Origin: Phytomonospora endophytica
GTDB taxonomy: Bacteria; Actinomycetota; Actinomycetes; Mycobacteriales; Micromonosporaceae
NCBI RefSeq assembly: GCF_014202425.1
Contig: NZ_JACHGT010000023.1
Location: 50,837 to 114,836, forward strand
Reading direction: 5' to 3'
DNA: 64,000 bases
Part shown: positions 9,501 through 16,281 of the stretch, one piece after another
How positions within the stretch are numbered: the first letter of the stretch is position 1
How the letters are laid out: every line of letters begins with the position of its first letter
Position numbers and translations under genes: made by a program
Notes under the pieces: generated by a model
The model's database searches: none
The model's input: the letters and a program-made list of their open reading frames with translations, nothing else
What the model was told of the DNA's origin: nothing

Positions 9501-11658
9501 CTACGCGGAGTTGGCCGGCGCGGCCGCCGCCGTCGCGCGGCGGCTGGTCGCCGACGGCACACCGCGAGGAGCGGCGGTCGGGATCATCGGTGAACGCAGT
9601 ACGCATGTGATCGTCGGGATCCTGGGTGCGATGCTCGCCGGCTGCCACTTCGTTCCCCTCGACGTCGGCTCTCCCCCGGCTCGCATCGCTCGGATCGTCG
9701 CCGACAGTTCGATGGCGGCGCTGCTGACCTACGGGTCACGTGCCGCCGAGACGGCTTCGGCGCTGGGCGAGGCCCTGTCCGGGACGTCCGTGCACGACCT
9801 CGCCTCCTTCGGGGCGGCGGCCTGGGATCTCGGGGAGTTCGCCGGGCGGCTCCCCTCCCCCGATGATCCGGCCTACTGCATCTACACCTCGGGTACGACC
9901 GGGACTCCCAAGGGCGTGCTGCTCGTTCACCGTGGAGTAGCCAACCTCCGGGCCCACCTCCGCGCGGCATACGGGGTGACGGCCGATGATCGGGTGTTGC
10001 AGTTTTCGAACCTGACCTTCGATGCTTCGGTGTGGGAGATCGCGCTGTCGCTGCTCAACGGCGCCGGGCTGGTCATCGTCGACCAGGACACCGTCCACGA
10101 CACCACCCTCCTCGCCCGCGAATGCCACCGTGCAGGCGTGACACTCGGCCTGTTGCCGCCCCAGTACTACCTGCTCTGTGAAGGCCTGCCCCTGCGGATC
10201 GTCACCACCGGAGGAGGCGCCTCCAGCCTCGCCGTCGTCGACAAAGCCCGGCGGGAGAACGTGCCCTACGTCAACGCCTACGGCCCCACCGAAACCACCG
10301 TCCTGGCCACCGGCTGGCACGACACCGGTGAAGCCCTGGTCGACCCCGCACGCATCCCCATCGGGGTCCCGGTCGCCAACACCCAAGTGCACATCCTCCA
10401 CGGCGAACGCCTCTGCGGCATCGGCGAAGCAGGCGAACTCAGCGTCGCCGGCGACGGCCTCTCCACCGGCTACATAGGACTGTCCGAACTCACCACGGAG
10501 AAATTCACCCCCAACCCCCACGGACCAGGACGCCTCTACCACACCGGAGACCGCGCCCGACGCCTCAACAACGGCACCATCGAATACCTCGGACGCATCA
10601 ACGACCAACAAGTCAAGATCCGCGGGTTTCGCATCGAGGTCGGCGATGTCGAGTCGGCGCTGCGCGAGCACCCGGATGTCAGTGACGCCGCCGTCGTCGC
10701 CCATCAGGAACGCGACGGCTCGACCGCTTTGGCGGCCTATGTGACACCGAACGGTCACTCCGATGTGGACACCGCCGGGGTGCGCGTCTTTCTCACCGAG
10801 CGGCTGCCCGGGTACATGGTCCCCGCCTACCTCGCCGTGATCGCGGCGATCCCGCTGAACCGGTCGGGGAAAGTCGACGCCGCCGCCCTGCCTCCACCGG
10901 TTCCCGCCGGCACCGGGACACGCATCGCTGCCGCCGATGAGGTCGAGGCCGCGATCGCGGCGATCTGGGCCGAAGTCCTCGGCCACACCCAGTTCGGGAC
11001 GGGTGAGAACTTCTTCGAACTGGGCGGGACCTCGCTGACGATCGTGCAGGTCCACGGACGCCTCGGGAAGGCCTATCCGGGAATCCTCACCGTCGGCGAC
11101 CTGTTCGCGATGCCGACGGTGCGCGCCACCGCCGCCGGGATCCGCGCCCGCCTCACCGAGCGGATCGCGCTGACGCGCGTGGAGCTGCGCCGCCCGGCCG
11201 ATGCCCGCCCGGGACCGTCCACGGTGGCCTTGGCACGACAGTGGCGCGATGATCAGTCGCCCGAGGCCGTTTACGCCTTCACGCTCGCCCTGGCCTCCAT
11301 GTCGAAGGCGCCACCGACGACGCTGCTCGTCTGGCACGAAGGCGGCCTCACCGCCGTCGACGTGCCCGACTCCGGCGAGCACGGTGCGCGGCTCGCCCAG
11401 CTCCGCCGGGACCTGTCGGCGTCGGTTCCGCTGGCGGCCGAACGGCGGATGCGGGTGACCGGGGCCGGTGTCCTGGCTTCACTGAAGCTTCCGGGCGCCG
11501 CCGCGCGGCTGCCTCATCCGGTCCTGCGCGATGTGGACGTGACCGTGGAGCTCTCCTCCACCGAGGCCCGCCGGGTCACGGCGGGCCGCCACCTCGATGC
11601 GACGGCGGCGGCGCTGCTCGCGCGTTTCACCGTGCTCTTCGGGCAGTTGACGGCCTGA
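3562..11658 (+). CDS. Non-ribosomal peptide synthetase, C-A-T-E-C-A-T plus unassigned C-terminal tail
   Basis: This 2698-residue enzyme should add two residues to a thioester-bound chain. Domain order by residue: condensation (about 10-440, HHIVLDG), adenylation (about 475-960, TSGTTGRPKG near 624), carrier (GGDSIKA near 1006), epimerisation (AAHHLVVDAVSW near 1180, LERHGRTG near 1310), condensation (1490-1930, HHIILDG near 1634), adenylation (1945-2420, TSGTTGTPKG near 2108), carrier (ELGGTSL near 2488), then about 190 residues I do not recognise. By alignment to GrsA the first specificity code reads DAFWLGGTFK, one change from the classic valine code DAFWIGGTFK, so D-Val is expected after epimerisation. 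The second reads DAWLTGAVLK, for which I have no confident substrate. There is no thioesterase, so release must occur elsewhere. The start is supported by GGAG six bases upstream. Confidence 0.95.
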   Translation: MSQQLVTARIDNVGDLSPLQEGMLFHALADPGGGAYVVQQVFTAGDAEGPFAVADVEAALGGLPVKHAILRTAFVAEGLDRPRQVVLRERGIGFAVVDLRTAGPAAAPAVDRFLTEDVARGFDLARDPLLRVTAIRTVDDEREHVRLVWTYHHIVLDGWSLSTLFGDFLRYHRLAADGANASTIIALAERERGEAPDYASYVRHLAERPTRAFEKYWRELLADCGGSPAPLPATAATLHGGAGRFTASSRSGLARRLTEGFSARGATLAHVAEAAWGLVLSRQTGTPDVVFGKVVSGRDVALPGVEQTVGLFINTIPVRVTVDDTASVHGLVGEVRDQAIASAEHDHGSLARVQTLAGVEGLVSSLFAFENFQVDEGVIDGGGLSFERGREQTDYPLTMTVQRTGDELDLIVLHDEGVLAREDARRLSGRLLAVLEEFAADAERPLVEVSSLLPGEAETVAGVCDASCVGYARDGWIGGVFTGVVAEHGERVALVAGDERLTYRELAARAGRVAESLAGAGIGTGDVVGVTGQAGVELFVGLLGVTLSGAGYVPIDVDTPVSRAAAVAADAGVAAVVAAGGRAVAFARELAADAPVFDVAVAVGGGYRRAAVAGAPGGGDVAYVMFTSGTTGRPKGSVIPQRAVLRLVCGNPSLPLSCDDVLIQTGSVAFDASTFEIWGMWLNGGTLVIPDREDLLHPQRFAAMVAEHRATTMWLTVSLFNQIAVGDPAAFTGLDHLLIGGEAVSAEHVHRVYDAVPSITIVNGYGPTENTTFTTTHPIPRARTRTVPIGRAIGGTSVVVLDGDRVCGIGEVGELCAGGDGLSTGYLGLPELTAQRFTDTPYGRLYRTGDRVRRLADGTIEYLGRIDDQQVKIRGYRIELPDIETTLRRHPHIRDAVVLPHREAGRVSALAAYIVAEGALVPADVRAFLSASLPSYMVPAHVIAIPSIPLTRNGKIDRAALPAPVPVAAGAGPAPADEVEAVVCAAFAEVLGLPVVGVLDSFFELGGDSIKAIRVVSRVRQAGYDVAVGAVMAGMTPRAVATRVERKAVSAFEQGAVTGTVGTWPIIEEFFAWDLTVPAHFNQDILIDVGYSAPEHVRSALDAVWAHHDALRAIVTDRTLHLRDNKAAYGFEHHQVTDPAELDLAVNSVADRLHASMDLAGGPLFQAGLVVGPGGSRLFLAAHHLVVDAVSWQIITDDVLTGIRDAQANRPIRLAEKTASLHDWSAALDELSATLVPAEQAYWDAVDAAAADAHLTGGGEGGMSVRKIVLDPASTADLGRAATAYHASMEDVLLAGLAISVQGPDRIAIRLERHGRTGHDALPPVDRTVGWFTTMFPIVLHHHTDPAEALITTKETLRTVPHDGIGYGLRPGGYANITASVTFNYLAEQDTRETEGFGATVFARTGTPSHPGNRHLTGLAVNAMVTDGRLVIVLSAEAATLTEAELSRLADRYRRGLQTLTGEAGRPRRKTPSDHPVAVGLSRDDLARIEARHPRLDEITDLTPLQEGMLFHGLEDAASGAYVVQQVFVAADENGPFDVDAVETALHALGRQHPMLRTAFVAEGLDRPRQVVLRDREIGFTTVDLRHDSTTTIDDVLAAEVTRGFDLTHDPLLRVTAIHSADNGRDVLRLAWTYHHIILDGWSLSTLFGDFLRLYRAATQGREDAGTPGAPAFSAYVGHVARRDTAAFDAYWSRLLDGYDTGAGLATAAPVAEREGRGVGRIAVSSTGGLARRLTEAYAPRGVTLSHITEAAWGLILARACGTDDVVFGKVVSGRDAPIPGIDKTVGLFINTIPVRVHTPPGTTVTALLEAVRDQALASAEHDHGSLARIQRALPVEGLIQSLFAFENYHVEAGTIHGGGLTFERGREEETNYPVNLVVQQDSDELAFSVLYDRRALARSDVDRVLARILYFLDAVADGADRSLGQVASLPPTEEQTVREGFNQTALDYRPEMTAVSLFLDGVRAHPERTALVWGERSMTYAELAGAAAAVARRLVADGTPRGAAVGIIGERSTHVIVGILGAMLAGCHFVPLDVGSPPARIARIVADSSMAALLTYGSRAAETASALGEALSGTSVHDLASFGAAAWDLGEFAGRLPSPDDPAYCIYTSGTTGTPKGVLLVHRGVANLRAHLRAAYGVTADDRVLQFSNLTFDASVWEIALSLLNGAGLVIVDQDTVHDTTLLARECHRAGVTLGLLPPQYYLLCEGLPLRIVTTGGGASSLAVVDKARRENVPYVNAYGPTETTVLATGWHDTGEALVDPARIPIGVPVANTQVHILHGERLCGIGEAGELSVAGDGLSTGYIGLSELTTEKFTPNPHGPGRLYHTGDRARRLNNGTIEYLGRINDQQVKIRGFRIEVGDVESALREHPDVSDAAVVAHQERDGSTALAAYVTPNGHSDVDTAGVRVFLTERLPGYMVPAYLAVIAAIPLNRSGKVDAAALPPPVPAGTGTRIAAADEVEAAIAAIWAEVLGHTQFGTGENFFELGGTSLTIVQVHGRLGKAYPGILTVGDLFAMPTVRATAAGIRARLTERIALTRVELRRPADARPGPSTVALARQWRDDQSPEAVYAFTLALASMSKAPPTTLLVWHEGGLTAVDVPDSGEHGARLAQLRRDLSASVPLAAERRMRVTGAGVLASLKLPGAAARLPHPVLRDVDVTVELSSTEARRVTAGRHLDATAAALLARFTVLFGQLTA

Positions 11659-11679
11659 GCCGCCGGTCAGCCGCAGACC

Positions 11680-12106
11680 GGAACCGGCGAGCGCGCCGTG
11701 CACGGCGGGGAGTGCGGGCGCCCACGCTGTACTGGTACATCAAGAACAAGTCCGGGCTCCTCGACGCCGTCGCCGACGCGATCATGGACGACGCGATCGC
11801 CGCGGCGCCCGAGCCGTCGGGAGACGACGGGCGCGTCTGGTTGCTCGACACCCTCACGGCGCTGCGGGCCGCGCTGCTCGCACACCGCGACGGCGCCCGG
11901 ATCGTCTCAGGCGCGAGGTAGTCACTGCGGCGCGCGGGCGTCTCCGAGCTGGCGATGGCCACCCTCGTCGCCTTTCGCCGCCCCGCCCACGAGGCGCGGC
12001 TGCTCGTGCGGGCCCGCTTCCCGGTGATGACGCGAGCGATCGGCGACTACTTCACCGGACCGGCCGCACGCCGGACGCCAGGTGCTGGGGATCGCCGGGA
12101 CGTGAA
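11680..12106 (+). pseudogene. TetR-family regulator remnant
   Basis: From about 11712 the frame reads TLYWYIKNKSGLLDAVADAI, the recognition-helix end of a TetR DNA-binding domain, then a helical stretch ending HRDGARIVSGAR before a TAG at 11919. After the stop the same frame continues with SLRRAGVSELAMATLVAF and further TetR-like helical sequence to about 12100. The first helices of the DNA-binding domain are absent upstream, and the middle of the ligand-binding domain appears deleted. I read this as a decayed regulator that may once have controlled the adjacent biosynthetic genes. Confidence 0.7.
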
Positions 12107-12107
12107 C

Positions 12108-12164
12108 GTCGCGGGACGGATCGGATGGACCGAGGGGGGTCGTCCATCCGGTCCGTCCCGCGAC
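12108..12164. terminator. Long hairpin, bidirectional terminator
   Basis: A 23-base stem with one two-base mismatch pairs 12108-12130 with 12142-12164 around an 11-base G-rich loop. It lies 52 bases beyond the stop of the leftward secreted protein gene and beyond the rightward tetR remnant. No strong T-tract follows, as is usual in actinobacteria. Confidence 0.65.
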
Positions 12165-12215
12165 GAGGGGATGCCGGCCGGGCGCCGGGTGCCCGGCCGG
12201 CTCTCAGGGAAGGTC

Positions 12216-13121
12216 TTAAGCGCCGGAGAGCTCGCGGGCCTGCGCGATCAGGGCCAGCGCGGTCGCCTGGGCGGCGTCGTAGCGGTCGGGGTAGGCCGAG
12301 ATCTGGACGGCCTGGGCGACGCGGCCGGCACTCCAGTCGGGGTGGGCGGCGGCGACGTTGATCGCGCGGGTGAAGAAGGAGTTGGACGCATAGGCCACGT
12401 CCAGGATCTGAGCGGGCGTGCCCCAGCCCTGCGAGGGGCGCTGCTGGAAGACACCGAGGGAGTCGCGGTCGCCGCAGTTGACGTTGTTCATGCGCGACTC
12501 GACCCACCCGGCCTCGAAACCGGCGAGCAGGACGCGGTCGTCGGCGCCCAGGCCGGTGGCGACACGCAGGACGGTGACCAGGACCTGCGGGTCGGCCTGC
12601 GGGGGCACCGAGCAGCCGCCGCCGAGCCCGTCGAGGAGGTGCTGCCAGGTCTGCGGTCCGACGGTCCCGTCGGCGGTCAGGCTCTTCGCGGTCTGGAACG
12701 CGCGCACGGCCGCGGCGGTGGCCGGGCCGAAGCCGCCGTCGACGGCGAGCCCGTAGTCGTGGGCGTTGAGCGCGGTCTGGGCCGCGGCCACGGCGTCACC
12801 ACTGGCCCCCTGCCGCAGCGTGACGATCAGGCCACCCCAGGTCTGGGCGCCGACGATCCCGTCGGCGGTGAACCCGCGCGCGGTCTGGAAGGCGACCACG
12901 GCGTTCTTCGTCTGCGGCCCGAAGGCCCCGTCGGTGTCGAGGGTGTACCCGTGGGAACGCAGTAAGTACTGGGCGGCCGTCACTCCTGGGCCGCCGTCGC
13001 CGTCGGCGAGGACGGGCCAGCTCGCCGCCGCAGCGGAGCCGGGTGCGGCGATCGTGGCCGTCGCGGCCGCCACGAGCACCGCCATGCCGCCGGTCAGCCA
13101 ATGTCGTCGGGTGAGTGTCAC
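12216..13121 (-). CDS. Secreted peptidoglycan-binding protein with lysozyme-like C-terminal domain
   Basis: This is a probable exported cell-wall hydrolase. The GTG start at 13121 gives a signal peptide (VTLTRRHW, a hydrophobic core, then AAPGSAAAA). Two PG_binding_1 repeats follow (DGAFGPQTKNAVVAFQ and DGGFGPATAAAVRAFQ, each ending G-IVGAQTW or G-TVGPQTW). The C-terminal domain (AGFEAGWVESRMNNVNCGDRDSLGVFQQRPSQGWG) resembles the lysozyme/transglycosylase-like fold seen in actinobacterial secreted proteins. The Glu in GWVESRM would be the catalytic acid, by analogy. A longer upstream ATG exists, but it would precede the signal peptide and extend into the promoter block. The protein is paralogous in its binding repeats to the M23 enzyme at 16282-17214. 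Confidence 0.85.
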   Translation of the reverse strand: MTLTRRHWLTGGMAVLVAAATATIAAPGSAAAASWPVLADGDGGPGVTAAQYLLRSHGYTLDTDGAFGPQTKNAVVAFQTARGFTADGIVGAQTWGGLIVTLRQGASGDAVAAAQTALNAHDYGLAVDGGFGPATAAAVRAFQTAKSLTADGTVGPQTWQHLLDGLGGGCSVPPQADPQVLVTVLRVATGLGADDRVLLAGFEAGWVESRMNNVNCGDRDSLGVFQQRPSQGWGTPAQILDVAYASNSFFTRAINVAAAHPDWSAGRVAQAVQISAYPDRYDAAQATALALIAQARELSGA

Positions 13122-13192
13122 GATGCACGCCTCTCCTCGGCGGTGGCCTGAGGTCACCGGCTCGGTCCCGGCCCGAAGGCCGCCGTCGGCCT

Positions 13193-13236
13193 CGAACCTA
13201 GGGGCGCCGACGCGACACGGCATCGTGTGATCGACC
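13193..13236 (-). promoter_or_regulatory. Two-block promoter shared with the M23 peptidase gene
   Basis: Reading leftward, GGTCGATCACACGATGC (13236-13220) is followed after exactly 17 bases by CCTAGGTTCG (13202-13193) and then a GGCCGAC block. The same arrangement with the same 17-base gap precedes the M23 gene at 16177-16220. The upstream block could be an activator site and TAGGTT a -10 element. The linked two-component system is the obvious candidate regulator (inference). Confidence 0.65.
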
Positions 13237-13244
13237 GATGCCGC

Positions 13245-13898
13245 TCACAGGTCGTCGAGCCGCACCAGCCCGTCCTGGATGGCCCTGGCCACCAGCATCG
13301 CCTTCGTCGGTGCTTCACGGCCGCGCATGGCGTACTTGACGCGGATGTGCTCCAGGTGGGAGTTGACGGTGCTCTGGGAGATCCCGAGCCGCTCGGCCAC
13401 CAGGTGTTTCGACTCCGACTGGAACCACTCCACGAGCACCTCGACTTCGCGTGCGGTCAAGGCGGGGCGCTGGTCGGAGCGGTCCCCGGCGAGCGCACCG
13501 GCCAGCGAGGGCGGTGTGTAGGCGCGGCCGTCGGCGGCGGCGCGGGTGGCTTGGAGGAGGTGGTCGGCGCCTTCGGCTTTGGTGAGGTAGCTCAAGGCGC
13601 CCAGTTCGAGGCATTGCAGGGCGGTGGCGTCGTCGGCGCGCATGGAGTAGACGACGACGCGGCGTCCTGCCTGGACGAGTCGGCGCAGGTCGCCCATGAC
13701 GGGGACGGGCCCGCCGAGGTGCAGGTCGAGGATGACCACGTCGGCGTCGGCGCCGTCGTCGAGCCAGGCGACGCGGACGTCGTCGCCGGCCGCGGCGACC
13801 CGGATCGGCGGGTCGCCGGATCCGAGCCAGTGGGCCACACCCGCGCGGACGGCGGGATGGTCGTCGACGACCACCGCGCTCAGCTCTGTCGGCGCCAC
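13245..13898 (-). CDS. LuxR/NarL-family response regulator
   Basis: This is a 217-residue transcription factor controlled by phosphorylation. The receiver domain starts LSAVVVDDHPAVRAG with the acidic DD pair. The phospho-acceptor Asp is in ADVVILDLHLGG, and the conserved Lys is in LSYLTKAEG. The C-terminal HTH reads LTAREVEVLVEWFQSESKHLVAERLGISQSTVNSHLEHIRVK. The GTG start at 13898 has GGAGG just upstream and overlaps the 3' end of the preceding gene by 19 bases, so the two are translationally coupled. It is the third gene of a leftward operon with the two sensor genes. Likely targets are the flanking peptidoglycan enzymes (inference from the shared promoter block). Confidence 0.93.
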   Translation of the reverse strand: MAPTELSAVVVDDHPAVRAGVAHWLGSGDPPIRVAAAGDDVRVAWLDDGADADVVILDLHLGGPVPVMGDLRRLVQAGRRVVVYSMRADDATALQCLELGALSYLTKAEGADHLLQATRAAADGRAYTPPSLAGALAGDRSDQRPALTAREVEVLVEWFQSESKHLVAERLGISQSTVNSHLEHIRVKYAMRGREAPTKAMLVARAIQDGLVRLDDL

Positions 13899-14974
13899 CG
13901 GGCCTCCATTCTCGTGTATTGGCCATATGTACCGGACTCGACGTTGACTTCCGGTGAGTTCGCGGGGGTCGCGTGGGCGCCGGCGTCGCTGACGACGGCG
14001 ACGCGCACTTCGGTGTCGGTGCGCAGGACGCTGACGCGGGCGCGGGTCCCGGCGGTGGCCAGCGCGGCGGCGACGGGCCCGGTGAGGTCGCGGCGGATGT
14101 GGTCGGGGACGTCGACGGCGGTGCCGCTGACGGCCAGGGACACATCGACGCCGCGGCGTTCTGCCACGTCGGCGCAGGCGGTGAGTTCGTGGACGAGGGG
14201 GTCGGGCACGTCGTCGTTTTCGGCGAACAGGCGCCGCAGCTGGGTGGCGGCCAGGGCCGCGAAGCGCCGGGTGTCGGGCTTGCGGGGGTCGAGGAGCCCG
14301 TCGGCGAGGTCGGCGAGGAGGGACAGGGTCGCGCCGAGGTGCCCGGCGAAGGCGGTGCGCTGCCCGCGTTCCCACTGTTCGGCCGACAGCACGCGGGTGG
14401 CCAGCCGGTCGCGTTCGGCGGCCAGCGCCATCGCCTCACGGGAGCGGCGGCTGAGCAGGTGGGAGATCACCGCGGCGGCGAGCTGGACGGCGGTGGTGCC
14501 GATGACGACGGTCCCGGCGGTGCCGAGTTCGACGCGGTCGGGGACACCGTCGGCGAGGAAGTGCCCGACGGTGACGGCGAAGTGGACGCCCAAGGCGGCG
14601 AACAAGACGGGCGCGCGGTCGAGGAGCAGCAGCAGGAGGTGCCAGCCGATGAGGCCGAAGGCCCAGTCGGCGGGGCCGAACTGGTCGGCGGCCGGTGTCG
14701 CGGTGGTCGCCGCTACCGAGGCCGCCAAGACGATGGCGGTGCCTGCGGCGACGACCGGTTCGGGTGGGGGGCGCCGGCGCAGCACCCAGGCCGCGGTGGC
14801 GGCGGTGACGCAGGCCAGGGCGACGAACGCACCCACCGCCAGGAATCGCGGGTGGTAGTCGTGGCGCAGGAGGTTGCGCAGGCCGAGCCCGAACTGGAGG
14901 ACGGCGACGACACAGACGAGTGCGACCCGCACGGTGGCGATGACCTGGTCGGCAGGCGGCCGGGGTTCACTCAC
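13880..14974 (-). CDS. Histidine-kinase-like membrane protein, degenerate catalytic domain
   Basis: The 364-residue protein has about five hydrophobic segments in the first 175 residues, then a helical region with AFAGHLGATLSLLADLADGL, which resembles a HisKA_3 dimerisation helix and keeps a His. The expected ATP-binding half lacks a recognisable N box (NxxxH) and the glycine boxes: the stretch around DLTGPVAAALATAGT and VVSDAGAHATP replaces them. It probably partners the upstream kinase rather than acting as an active kinase itself (inference). It overlaps the kinase gene by 8 bases and the regulator gene by 19 bases, making a tight three-gene operon. Confidence 0.75.
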   Translation of the reverse strand: MSEPRPPADQVIATVRVALVCVVAVLQFGLGLRNLLRHDYHPRFLAVGAFVALACVTAATAAWVLRRRPPPEPVVAAGTAIVLAASVAATTATPAADQFGPADWAFGLIGWHLLLLLLDRAPVLFAALGVHFAVTVGHFLADGVPDRVELGTAGTVVIGTTAVQLAAAVISHLLSRRSREAMALAAERDRLATRVLSAEQWERGQRTAFAGHLGATLSLLADLADGLLDPRKPDTRRFAALAATQLRRLFAENDDVPDPLVHELTACADVAERRGVDVSLAVSGTAVDVPDHIRRDLTGPVAAALATAGTRARVSVLRTDTEVRVAVVSDAGAHATPANSPEVNVESGTYGQYTRMEARWRRQS

Positions 14975-16085
14975 CGGTCCACTCCAGCCGCACGATGGTT
15001 CCGGCCGTCGGCAGCGAGGTGACCGTCGCGGTCCCGCCGACGCCGGTCATTCGTTCCACGATGGATCCGCGGATCCCGCGACGGGAGGGAGCGACGTCGT
15101 CGGGATCGAAGCCGCGTCCTTTGTCGACGATGGTGACGGTGACCCGCCGACGGGCGTGCTCGACGCGGAGCTCGGCGGACCTGACCCCGGCGTGGCGGGC
15201 GACGTTGGCCATGGCCTCGCGCACGGCACGGACCAGGGCGAGCGCGACCGAGGCCGGCAGAGGTGGTCCTTGCGTCCAGTGGGTCTCGACGGTGATCGGG
15301 GCGCGTTCGACGACGGCGCGCAGGGCGGCGGTGATGTCGACGGGGCTGTCTTGTGTGGTGGCGGTGCCGGTGGCGCCGGTGAGGACGGCGAGGTCGCGGC
15401 GCGCGGCGTCGGCGATCTGGCCGGGTGCGGCCTGGTCGCCGTGGGTGGCCGTTAAGAGGAAGGTGGCCGAGGCGGTGTCGTGGAGCAGGGCGAGGTATTC
15501 GCGGTCTTGGCGGTGACGGGCCAGGGACAGTGCCTCGGCGCGGGCGAGGGCGGTGCGGCGTTCACGGAGGACGTCCATGCGGCGGCTGGAGCGTCGCAGC
15601 AGGACGAACGCGAGCCGCGCCAGAACGCATTCGAGAAGCAGGCGAGGGCCGACCGACCCGGCCTCGGCGATGCCGATGGCGGTGACGTCGACGGCGAACA
15701 GGGCCGCCACGACCGGGGCGGTCACCGTCGGCGGCCACTCCCATTGCAGCGTGATGGCCGTGGTGGTCAAGACGTTGAGGGCCCACAGGCTGGGCGCGCC
15801 GCCGGTGTGGTCCTGGGTGGCGCAGACGGCCGCCACGCGGGCCACGGCGAGGATCAGCGTGAGCGAAGCCGCGCGTCCGGTCAGGCCGCTCCAGACGTCG
15901 ACGGCGGCTCCGGCCGCCATCAGCCCGAGCAGCCCGAGTCCGATGTGGAGAGAGCCGGCGGGGACGGCCAGCACACCGAAAACGCTGATGAGCAGAAGCG
16001 CCGCACCACGCAGGAGGCCGACGAGCTGGCGGGCGGAGGACAAAAAGCGCGCCTCGACGGCGCCGTGCGCTGCGTTCGAGGCCAT
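14967..16085 (-). CDS. NarL-type sensor histidine kinase
   Basis: This membrane sensor autophosphorylates on His and passes phosphate to the response regulator encoded two genes downstream. It has five or six hydrophobic segments in residues 20-165, then the phospho-acceptor region YLALLHDTASATFLL. The ATP-binding domain shows an N box (REAMANVARHAG), a G1 box (DKGRGFDPDD) and a glycine-rich segment (RRGIRGSIVERMTGVGG). The start chosen is MASNAAHG; an earlier ATG at 16118 adds eleven residues and cannot be excluded. It shares a divergent intergenic region with the M23 peptidase gene. Confidence 0.9.
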   Translation of the reverse strand: MASNAAHGAVEARFLSSARQLVGLLRGAALLLISVFGVLAVPAGSLHIGLGLLGLMAAGAAVDVWSGLTGRAASLTLILAVARVAAVCATQDHTGGAPSLWALNVLTTTAITLQWEWPPTVTAPVVAALFAVDVTAIGIAEAGSVGPRLLLECVLARLAFVLLRRSSRRMDVLRERRTALARAEALSLARHRQDREYLALLHDTASATFLLTATHGDQAAPGQIADAARRDLAVLTGATGTATTQDSPVDITAALRAVVERAPITVETHWTQGPPLPASVALALVRAVREAMANVARHAGVRSAELRVEHARRRVTVTIVDKGRGFDPDDVAPSRRGIRGSIVERMTGVGGTATVTSLPTAGTIVRLEWTGE

Positions 16086-16176
16086 CCCACTCACCCGGTC
16101 CGTGCGGCCACCGGCCACCGGCCGACCGCTGTCGGCGACAGCCTAGTGCCCGTCGGCTCGGGCGGAAAAGAACGTG

Positions 16177-16220
16177 GGTCGAACACACGATGCACGCCCA
16201 CGGCGCGGGTCCTAGGTTCG
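16177..16220 (+). promoter_or_regulatory. Two-block promoter of the M23 peptidase gene
   Basis: GGTCGAACACACGATGC (16177-16193), 17 bases, then CCTAGGTTCG (16211-16220) followed by GGCCGAC. This matches the block upstream of the other peptidoglycan-binding gene in sequence and exact spacing. The peptidase ATG lies 61 bases downstream. Confidence 0.65.
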
Positions 16221-16281
16221 GGCCGACCGGATCCCCGTGCGTCCTCTATGGACGCACCCGGTCCCTTTGAGGAGGTGTCTC

